Below are positions 45,499 through 56,826 of a DNA stretch of 64,000 bases, in pieces (position 1 is the stretch's first letter; each line of letters begins with the position of its first letter). This DNA comes from Halomonas stenophila. GTDB lineage: Bacteria; Pseudomonadota; Gammaproteobacteria; Pseudomonadales; Halomonadaceae. Position numbers and translations under genes: made by a program. The notes beneath the pieces were generated by a model that was not told where the DNA came from, did no database searches, and saw only the letters and a list, made by a program, of their open reading frames with translations. The DNA lies in assembly GCF_014192275.1 (NCBI RefSeq), contig NZ_JACHXR010000012.1:1-64000 (forward strand), in the 5' to 3' direction.

Positions 45499-46947
45499 CT
45501 ACTTGCGCCAGAAGGCCGGGGTGAACAGCACCAGCACGGTGAAGATCTCCAGGCGGCCGAGCAGCATGGCCAGCACCAGGATCCACTTGGCGAGCGCCGG
45601 CAGGTCGCCGTAGTGGGCGCTGGCCTCGCCCAGGGCCGGCCCCAGGTTGTTGAGCGCCGAGCCCACCGTCGACCAGGCGGTGATCTGGTCGACGCCGGTG
45701 GCCATCACGCCCACCAGCATCAGGAAGAACAGCATCACGTAGGCAGAGAAGAACCCCCAGACCGCCTGGGCGATACCGTCCGGCACGCTGACCTTGCCGA
45801 TCTTCACGGTGATCACCGCATTGGGGTGGATCAGGCGCATCACCTCGCGCATGCCCTGCTTGAGGATCAGGATGATACGGATCACCTTCATGCCGCCGCC
45901 GGTGGAGCCCGAGCAGCCGCCGACGAAGGCCGTCACGAACAGCAGGAAGGGCAGGGCGCCTGGCCAGATCGAGAAGTCGGCCACGGCGAAGCCGGCGGTG
46001 GTGGCGATCGAGACCACCTCGAACAGGGCATGGCGCAGCCCCAGGGTGGTCTCGTAGATCTCGGTGAGCCACAGCGAGATCGCGGTGATGGTCACCAGCC
46101 CCGCCAGGAACAGCATCAAAAAGCGCGCCTCCGGGTCCTGGAAGTAGTGGGCCACGCTACGTTGCCGCCAGGCCAGGAAATGCAGGCTGAAGCTCATCGC
46201 CGAGATGAACAGGAAGAACACGCAGACCAGCTCGATGGCGGCGCTGTCGAAGTAGCCGATGCTGGCGTCGTGGGTCGAGAAGCCGCCGATGGCCACGGTG
46301 GAGAAGCTGTGGCCCAGGGCGTCGAACCAGTTCATGCCGGCGGCCATGTAGGCCAGCATGCAGGTCACGGTCAGGGTGGCGTAGATGTACCACAGCGCCT
46401 TGGCGGTCTCGGTGATGCGCGGGGTCAGCTTGGAGTCCTTGAGCGGCCCCGGGATCTCGGTGCGGTACAGGGCCATGCCGCCGACGCCCAGCGTCGGCAG
46501 GATGGCCACCGCCAGAACCACGATCCCCATGCCGCCCAGCCACTGCAGCTGCTGACGGTAGTAGAGGATCGCCTCGGGCAGCAGGTCGATGCCGGTGATC
46601 ACCGTGGCCCCGGTGGTGGTCAGCCCCGAGAAGGACTCGAAGACGGCGTCGGTGGGCGACAGCGCCGAGGCGCCGGTGAGCATCAGCGGCAGCGAACCGA
46701 ACAGCCCCAGCACGCTCCAGAACAGCGCCGCGATCAAGAAGCCATCGCGGGTGCGCAGTTCCCTGCGGGCATGGCGGTTGGGCAGGTACATCATGGCCCC
46801 GGTCACCACGGTGATGGCCAGCGCCACCACGAAGGCCTCCCACATGCCGTCGCCGAAGAGCAGCGAGATCAGGATCGGGGGCGCCATGGTCAGGCTGAAC
46901 ATCATCAGCAGCAGACCCAGGATGCGCAGGATCATGCGCAGGCTCAT
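45499..46947 (-). CDS. trkH: Trk potassium uptake protein TrkH
   Basis: A K+ channel-like transporter of 482 residues. Pore loops include FSGLTTTGATVI, FSTVAIGGFSTHD, SIATTAGFAVAD and SALNNLGPALG, and GGCSGSTGGGMKVIR forms the intramembrane gate. It works with TrkA, encoded 58 bp upstream on the same strand. A trkAH pair is known as the main K+ import route in Halomonas elongata. Confidence 0.96.
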   Translation of the reverse strand: MSLRMILRILGLLLMMFSLTMAPPILISLLFGDGMWEAFVVALAITVVTGAMMYLPNRHARRELRTRDGFLIAALFWSVLGLFGSLPLMLTGASALSPTDAVFESFSGLTTTGATVITGIDLLPEAILYYRQQLQWLGGMGIVVLAVAILPTLGVGGMALYRTEIPGPLKDSKLTPRITETAKALWYIYATLTVTCMLAYMAAGMNWFDALGHSFSTVAIGGFSTHDASIGYFDSAAIELVCVFFLFISAMSFSLHFLAWRQRSVAHYFQDPEARFLMLFLAGLVTITAISLWLTEIYETTLGLRHALFEVVSIATTAGFAVADFSIWPGALPFLLFVTAFVGGCSGSTGGGMKVIRIILILKQGMREVMRLIHPNAVITVKIGKVSVPDGIAQAVWGFFSAYVMLFFLMLVGVMATGVDQITAWSTVGSALNNLGPALGEASAHYGDLPALAKWILVLAMLLGRLEIFTVLVLFTPAFWRK

Positions 46948-47005
46948 GCGGTGGCTCTCCTCGTCGGGCGGGGCGTCGTCCCTGGCGGCATGGCGAGGGG
47001 CTCCA

Positions 47006-48379
47006 TCAGAAGAAGGTCAGGCCGACCTGGAAGAGTCGCTCCACGTCGCGGATGCGGCGCTTGTCGATGACGAACAGGATCACGTGATCACCGGACTCGA
47101 CCACCACGTCGTCATGAGCGATCAGCACCTCCTTGCCGCGCACGATGGCACCGATGGTGGTGCCGTTGGGCAGGTCGATCTCGCCGATGGCCCGCCCCAC
47201 CACCTTGGAGGACTGGGTGTCGCCGTGGGCGATGGCCTCGATGGCCTCGGCGGCGCCGCGGCGCAGCGAGTGGACGTTGACGATGTCACCGCGGCGCACG
47301 TGGGTCAGCAGGCTACCGATGGTGGCCTGCTGGGGCGAGATGGCGATGTCGATCTCGCCGCCCTGCACCAGGTCCACGTAGGCGGCGTTGTTGATCAGCG
47401 TCAGCACCTTCTTGGCCCCCATGCGCTTGGCCAGCATCGACGACATGATGTTGACCTCGTCGTCGTTGGTCAGGGCGCAGAAGATGTCGCAGTCCTCGAT
47501 GTTCTCCTCCTCCAGCAGGCGCTTGCTGGTGGCGCTGCCGTGGAGCACCACGGTGCGGTCGAGGCGCTCGGAGAGCTGGGTGCAGCGGTCGAGGTTGTGC
47601 TCGACGATCTTCACCTGGTGGCTGTGCTCGAGGTGCTCGGCGAGGCGCTCGCCGATGTTGCCGCCGCCAACGATGATGATCCGCCGGAAGTCCCGCTCCA
47701 GGCGCCTGAGCTCGCTCATCACCGCGCGGATGTCACGCCGGGCGGCGATGAAGAACACCTCGTCATCGGCCTCGATGACGGTGTCGCCGCGGGGGATGAT
47801 CGGCCGGTTGCGGCGGTAGATGGCGGCCACCCGGGTATCGACGCTGGGCATGTGCCGGCGCAGGAAGCCCAGTTCCTGGCCCACCAGGGGGCCGCCGTAG
47901 AAGGCCTTCACCGCCACCAGCTGCACCAGGCCGCCGGCGAACTCCAGCACCTGCAGGGCGCCGGGGTGCTCGATCAGCCGGCGGATATGGTCGGTGACCA
48001 CCTGCTCGGGGCTGATCAGCACGTCGATGGGCACCGCCTCGTGGGCGAACAGCCCCTTGCGGGTCAGGTAGGCGGTGGCCCGCACCCGGGCGATCTTGGT
48101 CGGGGTGCGGAACAGCGTGTGGGCCACCTGACAGGCGATCATGTTGACCTCGTCGGAGTTGGTCACCGCGATCAGCATGTCGGCGTCCTCGCAGCCGGCC
48201 TGGCGCAGCACCATGGGGTAGGAGCCGGCGCCGGTCACGGTGCGGATGTCGAGCCGGGTGTGCAGCTCGCGCAGCCGCTCGCCGTCGGTGTCCACCACCG
48301 TGATGTCGTTCTCTTCGCGGGCCAGGTGTTCGGCCAGGGTCCCACCGACCTGGCCGGCGCCGAGGATGATGATCTTCAT
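47006..48379 (-). CDS. trkA: Trk system K+ uptake protein TrkA
   Basis: A peripheral protein of 457 residues with two tandem RCK units, the second starting near 230 ([19 protein letters not shown]); the first begins [18 protein letters not shown]. Each is followed by a TrkA_C domain. It binds NAD(H) and ATP and gates TrkH. It heads trkA-trkH and lies downstream of dodecin, rsmB and fmt, the common gammaproteobacterial order. Confidence 0.97.
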   Translation of the reverse strand: MKIIILGAGQVGGTLAEHLAREENDITVVDTDGERLRELHTRLDIRTVTGAGSYPMVLRQAGCEDADMLIAVTNSDEVNMIACQVAHTLFRTPTKIARVRATAYLTRKGLFAHEAVPIDVLISPEQVVTDHIRRLIEHPGALQVLEFAGGLVQLVAVKAFYGGPLVGQELGFLRRHMPSVDTRVAAIYRRNRPIIPRGDTVIEADDEVFFIAARRDIRAVMSELRRLERDFRRIIIVGGGNIGERLAEHLEHSHQVKIVEHNLDRCTQLSERLDRTVVLHGSATSKRLLEEENIEDCDIFCALTNDDEVNIMSSMLAKRMGAKKVLTLINNAAYVDLVQGGEIDIAISPQQATIGSLLTHVRRGDIVNVHSLRRGAAEAIEAIAHGDTQSSKVVGRAIGEIDLPNGTTIGAIVRGKEVLIAHDDVVVESGDHVILFVIDKRRIRDVERLFQVGLTFF

Positions 48380-48493
48380 TGGGTGTCGCTGTCCGCAGGA
48401 AGCCGTGGCGGTGCAGCCTTGTGCACCGCAACATGAGTGATGGCCAGCTTAAACCAGCCGCGGATGGAAGAACAGGTCGGCCGCGGGACGGCC

Positions 48494-48697
48494 TCAGTCG
48501 AGGGTGAAGCCCACCTTGAGCGTCACCTGCCAGTGCGCCACCCGACCGTGCTCGATATGGCCGCGGGTATCGGTGACCTCGAACCAGCGCATGCTGTGCA
48601 GGCTCTCCGACGCCTTGCCGAGGGCGCTCTGCACCGCGTCCTCGATGCCCGTCTCGGAGGTGCCGGTCAGCTCGATGTGCTTGTAGGTATGGTTCAT
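48494..48697 (-). CDS. Dodecin family flavin-binding protein
   Basis: A 67-residue protein covering the whole dodecin fold: [22 protein letters not shown], the RWFEV stretch with the flavin-stacking Trp38, and [12 protein letters not shown]. Dodecins form dodecamers that store and buffer flavins. It sits between rsmB and trkA on the same strand, which is not usual for that operon. Spacing of 34 bp to rsmB suggests co-transcription. Confidence 0.92.
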   Translation of the reverse strand: MNHTYKHIELTGTSETGIEDAVQSALGKASESLHSMRWFEVTDTRGHIEHGRVAHWQVTLKVGFTLD

Positions 48698-48731
48698 GGT
48701 GTCGTCCTTTGGCAGCGGAGGGTGGGGCCGC

Positions 48732-50072
48732 TCAGGCGGCCCGCTTCCTCAGTCTGGCATAGAAGAAGCCGTCATGGCTGTCGAGGCTCGGCAGCAGCTG
48801 GCGTCCAGCGCCGGCGGGGCGGCCCCAGGCGAGCCCCGTGGGCGTGGTCACCTCGGCGTCGGGGGTGCGCTCGAGGAAGGCCTGGACCTGGTCGGCGTTC
48901 TCCTCGGGCAGCACCGAGCAGGTGGCATACAGCAGGGTGCCGCCCGGCGACAGCAGCGGCCAGAGGTTGTCGAGCAGGCGCGCCTGGAGCTCGGCCAGCC
49001 GCGGGATGTCCGAGGGGCGGCGCAGGCGCTTGATGTCCGGGTGGCGGCGGATCACGCCGCTGCCGGAGCAGGGGGCGTCGAGCAGGATGGCGTCGTAGGG
49101 GGTGCCGTCCCACCAGTCGCGCTGGGTGGCGTCGCCGTGGGCCAGGGAGGCACTCAGGCCGAGCCGTGAGAGGGTGTCCTCGACCCGGGCCAGGCGGGCG
49201 TCGTCGCTGTCGATGGCCTGCAGCTCGATGTCGAACAGCTCGAGCAGGTGGGCGGTCTTGCCGCCGGGGGCGCAGCAGGCGTCCAGCACCCGGGCACCGG
49301 GGCGCGGGGCGATCACCGGTCCCAGCAGCACCGCGGCGAGTTGGGCCGATTCGTCCTGGACGCTGACCAGCCCCTCCTGGAAGCCGGGCAGGGTGGTCAC
49401 GTCCCGCGGCGTGTCCAGGGTCAGGCCATCGGGCGCATGCAGGCACAGCCGTGAGCGGATGCCCGGGGCATCGAGGCGGTCGCGGTACATCTCCCGGTCG
49501 CCGTAGCGGCGGTTGACCCGCAGCGTCATGGGGCCGGGACGGTTGTTGGCCTCACAGATGGCTCGCCAGTCGTCCGGCCAGGCCTGGCGGAAGGCCTTGA
49601 GCCACCACCTGGGGTGGAGCAGAGCCACGGCCGGGTCCTTGTCGACCTCGGCCTGCAGCGCCGCGGACTCGCGCTGCAGGCGGCGCAGGCAGCCATTGAG
49701 CACCCGGGTGGCCCAGGCCTTGCCCAGCAGGCGGGCGGCGCCGGCGGTCTCGCCCACCGCGGCATGGGCCGGGATGCGCAGGTAGAGCAGCTGGTAGATG
49801 CCGACCAGCAGCAGGGCCTGGATGTCGGCGTCGCGGGTCTTGAAGGGCTTCTCCAGCAGCGTCGCGGCCAGGGCCTCCAGCCGCGGCAGGGTCCGGCAGG
49901 TGCCGAAGCACAGCTCCTTGAAGAGGCTGCGGTCCCGGGCCACGACCTGGTGCTCGTCGAGGTTGTTGAGCGAGCCCTTGCCGGTGATCACCGGGGCGAG
50001 CGCCCGGGCCGCGGCGGCGCGCACCGCCAGGCCGTTGTCGAGGGACTTTGAGCGTCCGGCGTGCTGGTTCAT
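48732..50072 (-). CDS. rsmB: 16S rRNA (cytosine967-C5)-methyltransferase
   Basis: Protein of 446 residues. An N-terminal NusB-like RNA-binding domain (about 10-140) is followed by a SAM-dependent methyltransferase domain with [29 protein letters not shown] and [15 protein letters not shown]. The two cysteines in these last motifs are the catalytic pair. ATG 50072 overlaps the fmt stop by four bases (ATGA), so translation is coupled. Confidence 0.97.
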   Translation of the reverse strand: MNQHAGRSKSLDNGLAVRAAAARALAPVITGKGSLNNLDEHQVVARDRSLFKELCFGTCRTLPRLEALAATLLEKPFKTRDADIQALLLVGIYQLLYLRIPAHAAVGETAGAARLLGKAWATRVLNGCLRRLQRESAALQAEVDKDPAVALLHPRWWLKAFRQAWPDDWRAICEANNRPGPMTLRVNRRYGDREMYRDRLDAPGIRSRLCLHAPDGLTLDTPRDVTTLPGFQEGLVSVQDESAQLAAVLLGPVIAPRPGARVLDACCAPGGKTAHLLELFDIELQAIDSDDARLARVEDTLSRLGLSASLAHGDATQRDWWDGTPYDAILLDAPCSGSGVIRRHPDIKRLRRPSDIPRLAELQARLLDNLWPLLSPGGTLLYATCSVLPEENADQVQAFLERTPDAEVTTPTGLAWGRPAGAGRQLLPSLDSHDGFFYARLRKRAA

Positions 50073-51052
50073 GCGGGGGTCTCCCGGTCCGGGATCCCCA
50101 GGCGAGCGCCCGGGGGGAAGCGGTCCGCGCGGGCCTTGAGCAACTCGCGCATGTCCAGGGCCTTGCCACCCGGTAGTTGAGCCCGGGTCACGCGCAACAC
50201 CTGGTCGCCGGCCGGACCGCAGGCGATACGCAGGGCCTCGGGGTCGGGGGCGAGCAGGGTGCCGGGGGCCTCGGGATCGCCCGCGCCCGGGGCGGCCTCG
50301 GCCATCAGCAGGCGCAGGCGGTCCTCGCCCAGCGCGCACCAGGCCACCGGCCAGGGGTTGAAGGCGCGGATGCGGGCGGCGAGCGCCTCGGCGGGCTGGC
50401 GAAAGTCGAGCTCGGCCTCGGCCTTGGTCAGCTTGGCGGCATAGGTGACGCCGGCCTCCGGTTGCGGCTCGGCGACCAGGCCATCGCCGGCCAGCGCATC
50501 CAGGGCCTCGCCAAGCGCCTGGCCGCCGAGGGCGGCCAGGGTGTCATGGAGCTCGCCGCCGGTGGTGGTGGCGGTGATGGGGGTGCGCCTGGCCAGCAGC
50601 ATGTCGCCGGTATCGAGGCCCTCGTCCATCTGCATGATGGTCACGCCGCTCTCGGCGTCGCCGGCCTCGATGGCTCGCTGGATGGGCGCCGCGCCGCGCC
50701 AGCGCGGCAGCAAGGAGGCGTGGACATTGAGGCAGCCCAGCCGCGGCGTGTCGAGCACCGCCTTGGGCAGGATCAGGCCGTAGGCCACCACCACCATGAG
50801 ATCGGCGTTCAGCGCCGCCAGCTCGGCCTGGGCCTCCGGCGTGCGCAGCGAGGCGGGCTGGTAGACCGGCAGGTCATGCGCCAGGGCCAGCGTCTTGACG
50901 GGGCTGGGGGTGAGCTTGCGGCCCCGCCCGGCGGGACGGTCGGGCTGGGTGTAGACGGCGACGACGTGGTGGGGGCTCGCCAGCAGTGACGCCAGGCTCT
51001 CGGCGGCGAAGTCGGGCGTGCCGGCGAAGATGACGCGCAGGGGTCGGGACAT
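50069..51052 (-). CDS. fmt: Methionyl-tRNA formyltransferase
   Basis: Protein of 327 residues that formylates initiator tRNA. The N-terminal domain has [15 protein letters not shown], the flexible loop [14 protein letters not shown] and the catalytic [21 protein letters not shown]. The OB-like C-terminal domain starts near 205. It acts with Def, encoded upstream; a repeat element and hairpin separate the two, and rsmB overlaps its end. Confidence 0.97.
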   Translation of the reverse strand: MSRPLRVIFAGTPDFAAESLASLLASPHHVVAVYTQPDRPAGRGRKLTPSPVKTLALAHDLPVYQPASLRTPEAQAELAALNADLMVVVAYGLILPKAVLDTPRLGCLNVHASLLPRWRGAAPIQRAIEAGDAESGVTIMQMDEGLDTGDMLLARRTPITATTTGGELHDTLAALGGQALGEALDALAGDGLVAEPQPEAGVTYAAKLTKAEAELDFRQPAEALAARIRAFNPWPVAWCALGEDRLRLLMAEAAPGAGDPEAPGTLLAPDPEALRIACGPAGDQVLRVTRAQLPGGKALDMRELLKARADRFPPGARLGIPDRETPA

Positions 51053-51110
51053 GGGTCGAGGGCCTTACCGGGATGAATGTCCCTATGATAACGGAGCGGG
51101 GCGCAAACGA

Positions 51111-51144
51111 CGAAGGCCGGCGTCCTCAACGGCGCCGGCCTTCG
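51111..51144. other. Hairpin between def and fmt
   Basis: CGAAGGCCGGCG and CGCCGGCCTTCG form a perfect 12-bp stem around a 10-base loop, immediately next to the outer end of repeat copy E. Toward fmt it is followed by TCGTTTG, a poor T-run, so it may only attenuate def transcription. Confidence 0.5.
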
Positions 51145-51146
51145 GA

Positions 51147-51299
51147 TTCAAGCTATTGCAGCCGGTGGTGTCGTTCGGCCCGATCCGGCGACAGGTCCCG
51201 GGGTGCCGGACCATCGAGGAGGCGCTGGGAACCGTAGGGCCTGCTCTTCGACCTGCCCCCGGCGGCCTTCTTCGCAGCCTACGTTGCCATGGCCCCTGG
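51147..51299 (-). repeat. Dispersed intergenic element, copy E (internal deletion)
   Basis: Both terminal repeats remain: TTCAAGCTATTGCAG (51147-51161) and TTGCCATGGCCCCTGG (51284-51299). In minus orientation the core reads GGCAGGTCGAAGAG, CCCTACG, then directly GTTCCCAGCGCC; the central ATGGATGGCG hairpin and first AGCGCCC block are missing, and an extra stretch of about 17 bp precedes GACCTGTCGCCGGATC. It ends 9 bp from the def stop. Confidence 0.75.
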
Positions 51300-51307
51300 G
51301 GAGAGGG

Positions 51308-51820
51308 TCAGGCGGGCTGGCCCAGCTTGTGGCGCTTCTGCATCTTCTTCATCACCCGGTTCCGCTTGAGCGGCGACAGGTAGTCGACGAACAGCACGCC
51401 TTCCAGGTGGTCGCACTCGTGCTGGATGCAGTGGGCCAGCAGGCCCTCGGCCTCCAGGTCATAGGGCTGGCCGTCGCGGCCCAGCGCCTTGAGCTGCACC
51501 TTCAGGGCGCGCGGCACCTCGGCATAGTACTCGGGGATCGACAGGCAGCCTTCCTGCATCGGCTCGCGCTCGTCGCCGATGGGCATGTACGTCGGGTTGA
51601 TCAGCACCAGCGGGGTGCTGCGATCGTCGCTGACGTCCATCACGATCACGCGCCGATGCACGTCCACCTGGGTGGCGGCCAGGCCGATGCCTTGGGCGTC
51701 GTACATGGTCTCGAGCATGTCGTCGACCAGTTGGCGCACCTCGTCGTCGACCGTCTCGACGGCGACCGCCTTGGTGCGCAGCCGCTCGTCGGGGAATTCG
51801 AGGATGGGGAGTTTGGCCAT
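51308..51820 (-). CDS. def: Peptide deformylase
   Basis: A metalloenzyme of 170 residues that removes the N-formyl group from new proteins. Its three motifs are intact: GIGLAATQ (44-51), EGCLS with Cys92, and HECDHLEG with His134, Glu135 and His138. It is divergent from the LysM-protein gene and upstream of fmt and rsmB, with repeat copy E in between. Confidence 0.98.
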   Translation of the reverse strand: MAKLPILEFPDERLRTKAVAVETVDDEVRQLVDDMLETMYDAQGIGLAATQVDVHRRVIVMDVSDDRSTPLVLINPTYMPIGDEREPMQEGCLSIPEYYAEVPRALKVQLKALGRDGQPYDLEAEGLLAHCIQHECDHLEGVLFVDYLSPLKRNRVMKKMQKRHKLGQPA

Positions 51821-51986
51821 GGCGTTGGTGTCACCGTTGTGCTGTCATTCAGGATATGCGGCTATTCTAAAAGCCGGCGACGCGGCGGAAAACCACGAGC
51901 CGCGTATCGTATCGATAGCATCAGACTATACCACGGCGGCGGGGTTCCATGCGCCACCGGGGATCACAACGCGGGGGACGACGGGG

Positions 51987-53072
51987 ATGAGGCAGACGAG
52001 ACGCAGCAAGGTCATGCGGCGCTGGCTGGCGGCGCTGGCGGCGGGGTTGCTGGTGGGCCCCGTGCAGGCCCAGGGCCTGTCCTGGGAGGAGGGCCTGAGG
52101 GACAGCGCGCCGGACCGCTACACCGTGGTCAGGGGCGATACCCTGTGGGACATCTCCGGGCGCTTCCTCCAGCGTCCCTGGCAGTGGCCGGAGGTCTGGC
52201 AGGTCAATCCGCAGATCGAGAACCCCCACCTGATCTATCCCGGCGACACCGTCTACCTCTACGACTGCGGCGGCCGGCCCTGCCTGGGCCTGGAGCGGGG
52301 CCAGGGGGTGGTCCGCCTCTCCCCGGAAGTGCGCACCGTTCCGCACCGCGAGGCCATTGCCCCCCTCCCGCTGGAGTCGGTGCGTCACTTCCTGCGCGGG
52401 CATCGCGTGATCACCGACCCCGAGCAGCTGGACGAGCTGGCCTATGTGGTGGCCGGTGACGACGGCCGCCTGGTCAGCGGGGCCGGGGATCCGTTCTACG
52501 CCCGGGGCCGGGTGGAGGGCGGCGGACGCTTCGGCATCTATCGCATCGGCGAGCGCTACCATGACCAGACCAGCGGCGAGCTGCTCGGCCTCGAGCTGGA
52601 GAGTGTCGGCGAGGCCCGCCGGGTGCGCCAGGAAGACGACATCGCGGTGATGGAGGCCACCCGTTCCCGGGAGGAGGTCCGCAGCAACGACATCATCCTG
52701 CCGCTGGAAGACCGGGCCCTGGCCACCGAGTTCCTGCCGCGGGCTCCGGAGCAGCCGATCGACGGTCGCATCCTGGCGGTGCCCGGCGGGGTGCGCTTCA
52801 TCGGCCGACTGCAGGTGGTGGCGCTGGACCGTGGCACCCGCGACGGCCTGGCGGCCGGGCACGTGCTGGCGGTGGAGCGGCGGGGCGAGCTGGTCGACGA
52901 CCCGCGCACCGGCGAGGCCCTGCGGATGCCCGGCGAGGACGCCGGCCTGGTGATGGTCTTCCGGCCCTACGAGAAGATGAGCTACGGCCTGGTGATGCAG
53001 GCCACCCGCACCCTGGCCGTGGGGGACCGGCTGCACAACCCGCGCGCCTCGCTGGGCACGGCGCTGCGCTGA
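51987..53072 (+). CDS. LysM peptidoglycan-binding protein
   Basis: A secreted or periplasmic protein of 361 residues. A basic signal peptide (RRWLAALAAGLLVGPVQAQG) is followed by a LysM domain (about 44-95: YTVVRGDTLWDISGRFLQRPWQWPEVWQVNPQIENP, viewed in two parts). The rest is a beta-rich tail of unknown fold. A LysM gene in this position between def and dprA is conserved in several gammaproteobacteria. ATG 51987 has a GGGG-rich upstream region; ATG 52014 is an alternative that still leaves the signal peptide. Confidence 0.88.
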   Translation: MRQTRRSKVMRRWLAALAAGLLVGPVQAQGLSWEEGLRDSAPDRYTVVRGDTLWDISGRFLQRPWQWPEVWQVNPQIENPHLIYPGDTVYLYDCGGRPCLGLERGQGVVRLSPEVRTVPHREAIAPLPLESVRHFLRGHRVITDPEQLDELAYVVAGDDGRLVSGAGDPFYARGRVEGGGRFGIYRIGERYHDQTSGELLGLELESVGEARRVRQEDDIAVMEATRSREEVRSNDIILPLEDRALATEFLPRAPEQPIDGRILAVPGGVRFIGRLQVVALDRGTRDGLAAGHVLAVERRGELVDDPRTGEALRMPGEDAGLVMVFRPYEKMSYGLVMQATRTLAVGDRLHNPRASLGTALR

Positions 53073-53085
53073 GCCCCTTTCACGC

Positions 53086-54189
53086 ATGGGTCTCGAGGCC
53101 AGGGAGTGGCTGTTGCTGTCCCGGCTGCCCGGTATCGGCGCGGCCGGGCTGGCCGAACTCGCCGACCGGGGGCCGGCCTGGCCGGCGGGCTGGCTGGCGG
53201 TACTGCCCGGGCCGGCCGGGCTTGCCTTGCGGCTGTGGCTCGAGCATCCCGGGCGCAGCCCGCTGGGACCGGGGCTCGAGGCCGACCTGGCCTGGCTCGA
53301 TGCCGCGGCCGACCGCCACCTCCTGCATCCCGACCACCCCGCCTGGCCGACCCTGCTCGGCCAGATCGCCGACCCCCCGCCGGTGCTCTGGGCCTGGGGC
53401 GATCTCCACGCCCTGGCGCCGCCGAGGCTGGCCATGGTCGGCTCGCGCCGGCCGACCCGGGAGGGCCTCACCAACGCCGCCGGCTTTGCCCGGGAGCTCG
53501 CCAGGCAAGGCTGGTGCGTGGTCAGCGGCATGGCCCTGGGCATCGACGGCGCGGCTCAGCGCGCGGCCCTGGAGGCCGGTGGCTGCAGCGTGGCGGTACT
53601 GGGCTGCGGGGTCGATGTGGTCTACCCGGCGCGCCATCGCGACCTCCACGCGCGGTTGCAGGCCAGCGGCGGCCTGCTGGTCACCGAGCATCCCCCCGGT
53701 ACCGAGGCCCGGGCGGCGTACTTCCCGCGGCGCAATCGCATCGTCACCGGCCTGTCGCTGGGCGTGCTGGTGGTCGAGGCCGCCGAGCAGAGCGGCTCGC
53801 TGGTCAGCGCCCGGCTGGCCAACGAGCAGGGCCGCGAGGTCTTCGCCCTGCCGGGATCCATCCACAACCCCCAGGCCCGGGGCTGCCTGCGGCTGATCCG
53901 TGACGGTGCGGCGCTGGTTCGCCAGGTGGACGATATCCTCGATGAGCTCGTGCAGTGGCCGGGGACCCGACCGGCCAGCGCCGCGGTGCTCACGCCGCCC
54001 GCCCCGGCCCGGGAGGACCCGCTGCTGGGCTGGCTCAGCGACACGCCCACGCCGGTGGATGCCCTGGTCGACCTCACCGGTCTCGGGGTCACGGAGTGCC
54101 AGCGACGGCTGCTGGAGCTCGAGCTCGAGGGCCAGGCGCGCCCGGCCATGGGCGGTTGGGTGCGCCTGCCGACGCGGCGGTGCCCATGA
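53086..54189 (+). CDS. dprA: DNA-processing protein DprA
   Basis: Protein of 367 residues that loads RecA on incoming single-stranded DNA in natural transformation. The Rossmann-like domain (about 110-300) has LAMVGSRRPTREGLTNA, VVSGMALGIDGAAQRAAL (the common His after GIDxxA is Gln here), TEHPPGTEA and FPRRNRIVTGLS. The C-terminal winged helix (about 315-360) is present. It begins 13 bp after the LysM gene, so the two are likely co-transcribed with tsaC. Confidence 0.95.
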   Translation: MGLEAREWLLLSRLPGIGAAGLAELADRGPAWPAGWLAVLPGPAGLALRLWLEHPGRSPLGPGLEADLAWLDAAADRHLLHPDHPAWPTLLGQIADPPPVLWAWGDLHALAPPRLAMVGSRRPTREGLTNAAGFARELARQGWCVVSGMALGIDGAAQRAALEAGGCSVAVLGCGVDVVYPARHRDLHARLQASGGLLVTEHPPGTEARAAYFPRRNRIVTGLSLGVLVVEAAEQSGSLVSARLANEQGREVFALPGSIHNPQARGCLRLIRDGAALVRQVDDILDELVQWPGTRPASAAVLTPPAPAREDPLLGWLSDTPTPVDALVDLTGLGVTECQRRLLELELEGQARPAMGGWVRLPTRRCP

Positions 54190-54228
54190 TAGAATGCCGG
54201 CCATCGTCATCGCACCGGACCCCATGCC

Positions 54229-55744
<1,516 letters not shown>

Positions 55745-55753
55745 GCGTCTGCT

Positions 55754-55847
55754 CGCCGGAATCGCTGCGTTGCGCGGTGCTCGCATTCCTCACCTATTAC
55801 TCATAGGCTGCGGATGCTGCGCTCCGGGCGCCTTGCGCTTCCTGGCG
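55754..55847. repeat. Long imperfect palindrome between hemF and aroE
   Basis: Arms of about 44 bp starting CGCCGGAATCGC and ending CTTCCTGGCG are imperfectly complementary, with the tip CCTAT-tactc-ATAGG. Both arms contain GCTGCG/TTGCGC-type blocks. It fills almost the whole hemF/aroE spacer and looks like a REP- or MITE-type unit. It is unrelated to the A-E family by sequence. Confidence 0.55.
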
Positions 55848-55891
55848 CTCGACGGCTTCTTCAGCGCTTCCCGGAACAATATGGAGTTTCC

Positions 55892-56704
55892 ATGACTGAC
55901 CGTTACTGCGTGTTCGGCCACCCCGTCGGCCACTCCCGGTCGCCAGCCATCCATGCCGCCTTCGCCGAGCAGACCGGGGAGGCCATCGACTACACCGCCA
56001 TCGAGGCGCCCCTGGACGACTTCGCCGGGGCCTGGCGCGACTTCGTCGCCGCCGGGGGGCGCGGGGCCAACGTCACCGTGCCCTTCAAGGAGGACGCCTA
56101 TCGGCTGTGCGACGCGCTGAGCCCCCGGGCCCGGCGGGCCGGGGCGGTGAACACCCTGATCCTCGCCGACGACGGCGGCACCCGCGGCGACACCACCGAC
56201 GGCCTCGGCCTGGTCGGTGACCTGCGGCGCCACGGCGTGGCGCTGGCCGGGGCCAGGGTACTGGTGCTGGGCGCCGGCGGGGCCGTGCGCGGCGTGCTCG
56301 AGCCGTTGCTCGAGGCCGGCCCGGCCCGGCTGCAGATCGCCAACCGCACCGCCGCCAAGGCCCGGGCCCTGGCCGCGGACTTCGCCGACCTGGGTGACGT
56401 GAGCGGCGGCGGGTTCGACGCCGTCGAGGGGCCCTTCGACCTGGTGATCAACGGCACCAGCGCCAGCCTAGGCGGTGAGCTGCCGCCGCTGCCCGACGCC
56501 CTGTTCGCCCCGGGGGCGACCGCCTACGACATGATGTACGGCGCCGAGCCCACCGTCTTCCTGCGCTGGGCCGAGGCGTGCGGCGCCCGGGGCATCGACG
56601 GCCTGGGCATGCTGGTGGGACAGGCCGCCGAGTCGTTCTACCTGTGGCGCGGCAAGCGCCCGGACGTCGCCCCGGTGCTGGAGGCGCTCAGGCAGGCGTT
56701 GTAA
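55892..56704 (+). CDS. aroE: Shikimate dehydrogenase
   Basis: Protein of 270 residues that reduces 3-dehydroshikimate with NADPH. Substrate motifs are [13 protein letters not shown] and [11 protein letters not shown] with the catalytic Lys, then [13 protein letters not shown] with the catalytic Asp. The NADPH domain has [14 protein letters not shown] and [15 protein letters not shown] 55892 has GGAG five bases upstream. It lies downstream of hemF, separated by a palindromic repeat. Confidence 0.97.
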   Translation: MTDRYCVFGHPVGHSRSPAIHAAFAEQTGEAIDYTAIEAPLDDFAGAWRDFVAAGGRGANVTVPFKEDAYRLCDALSPRARRAGAVNTLILADDGGTRGDTTDGLGLVGDLRRHGVALAGARVLVLGAGGAVRGVLEPLLEAGPARLQIANRTAAKARALAADFADLGDVSGGGFDAVEGPFDLVINGTSASLGGELPPLPDALFAPGATAYDMMYGAEPTVFLRWAEACGARGIDGLGMLVGQAAESFYLWRGKRPDVAPVLEALRQAL

Positions 56705-56826
56705 CGCGAGGCAACATCAAGCGCCGAGAGCATCGGGGGAATCGCCGACAGCACGTTGCTCGGCTTGGCGCGATGATGGGATCGGTAGATGCGCTGGCGC
56801 TTATCTCCCCTACGACTGACCCAGCT

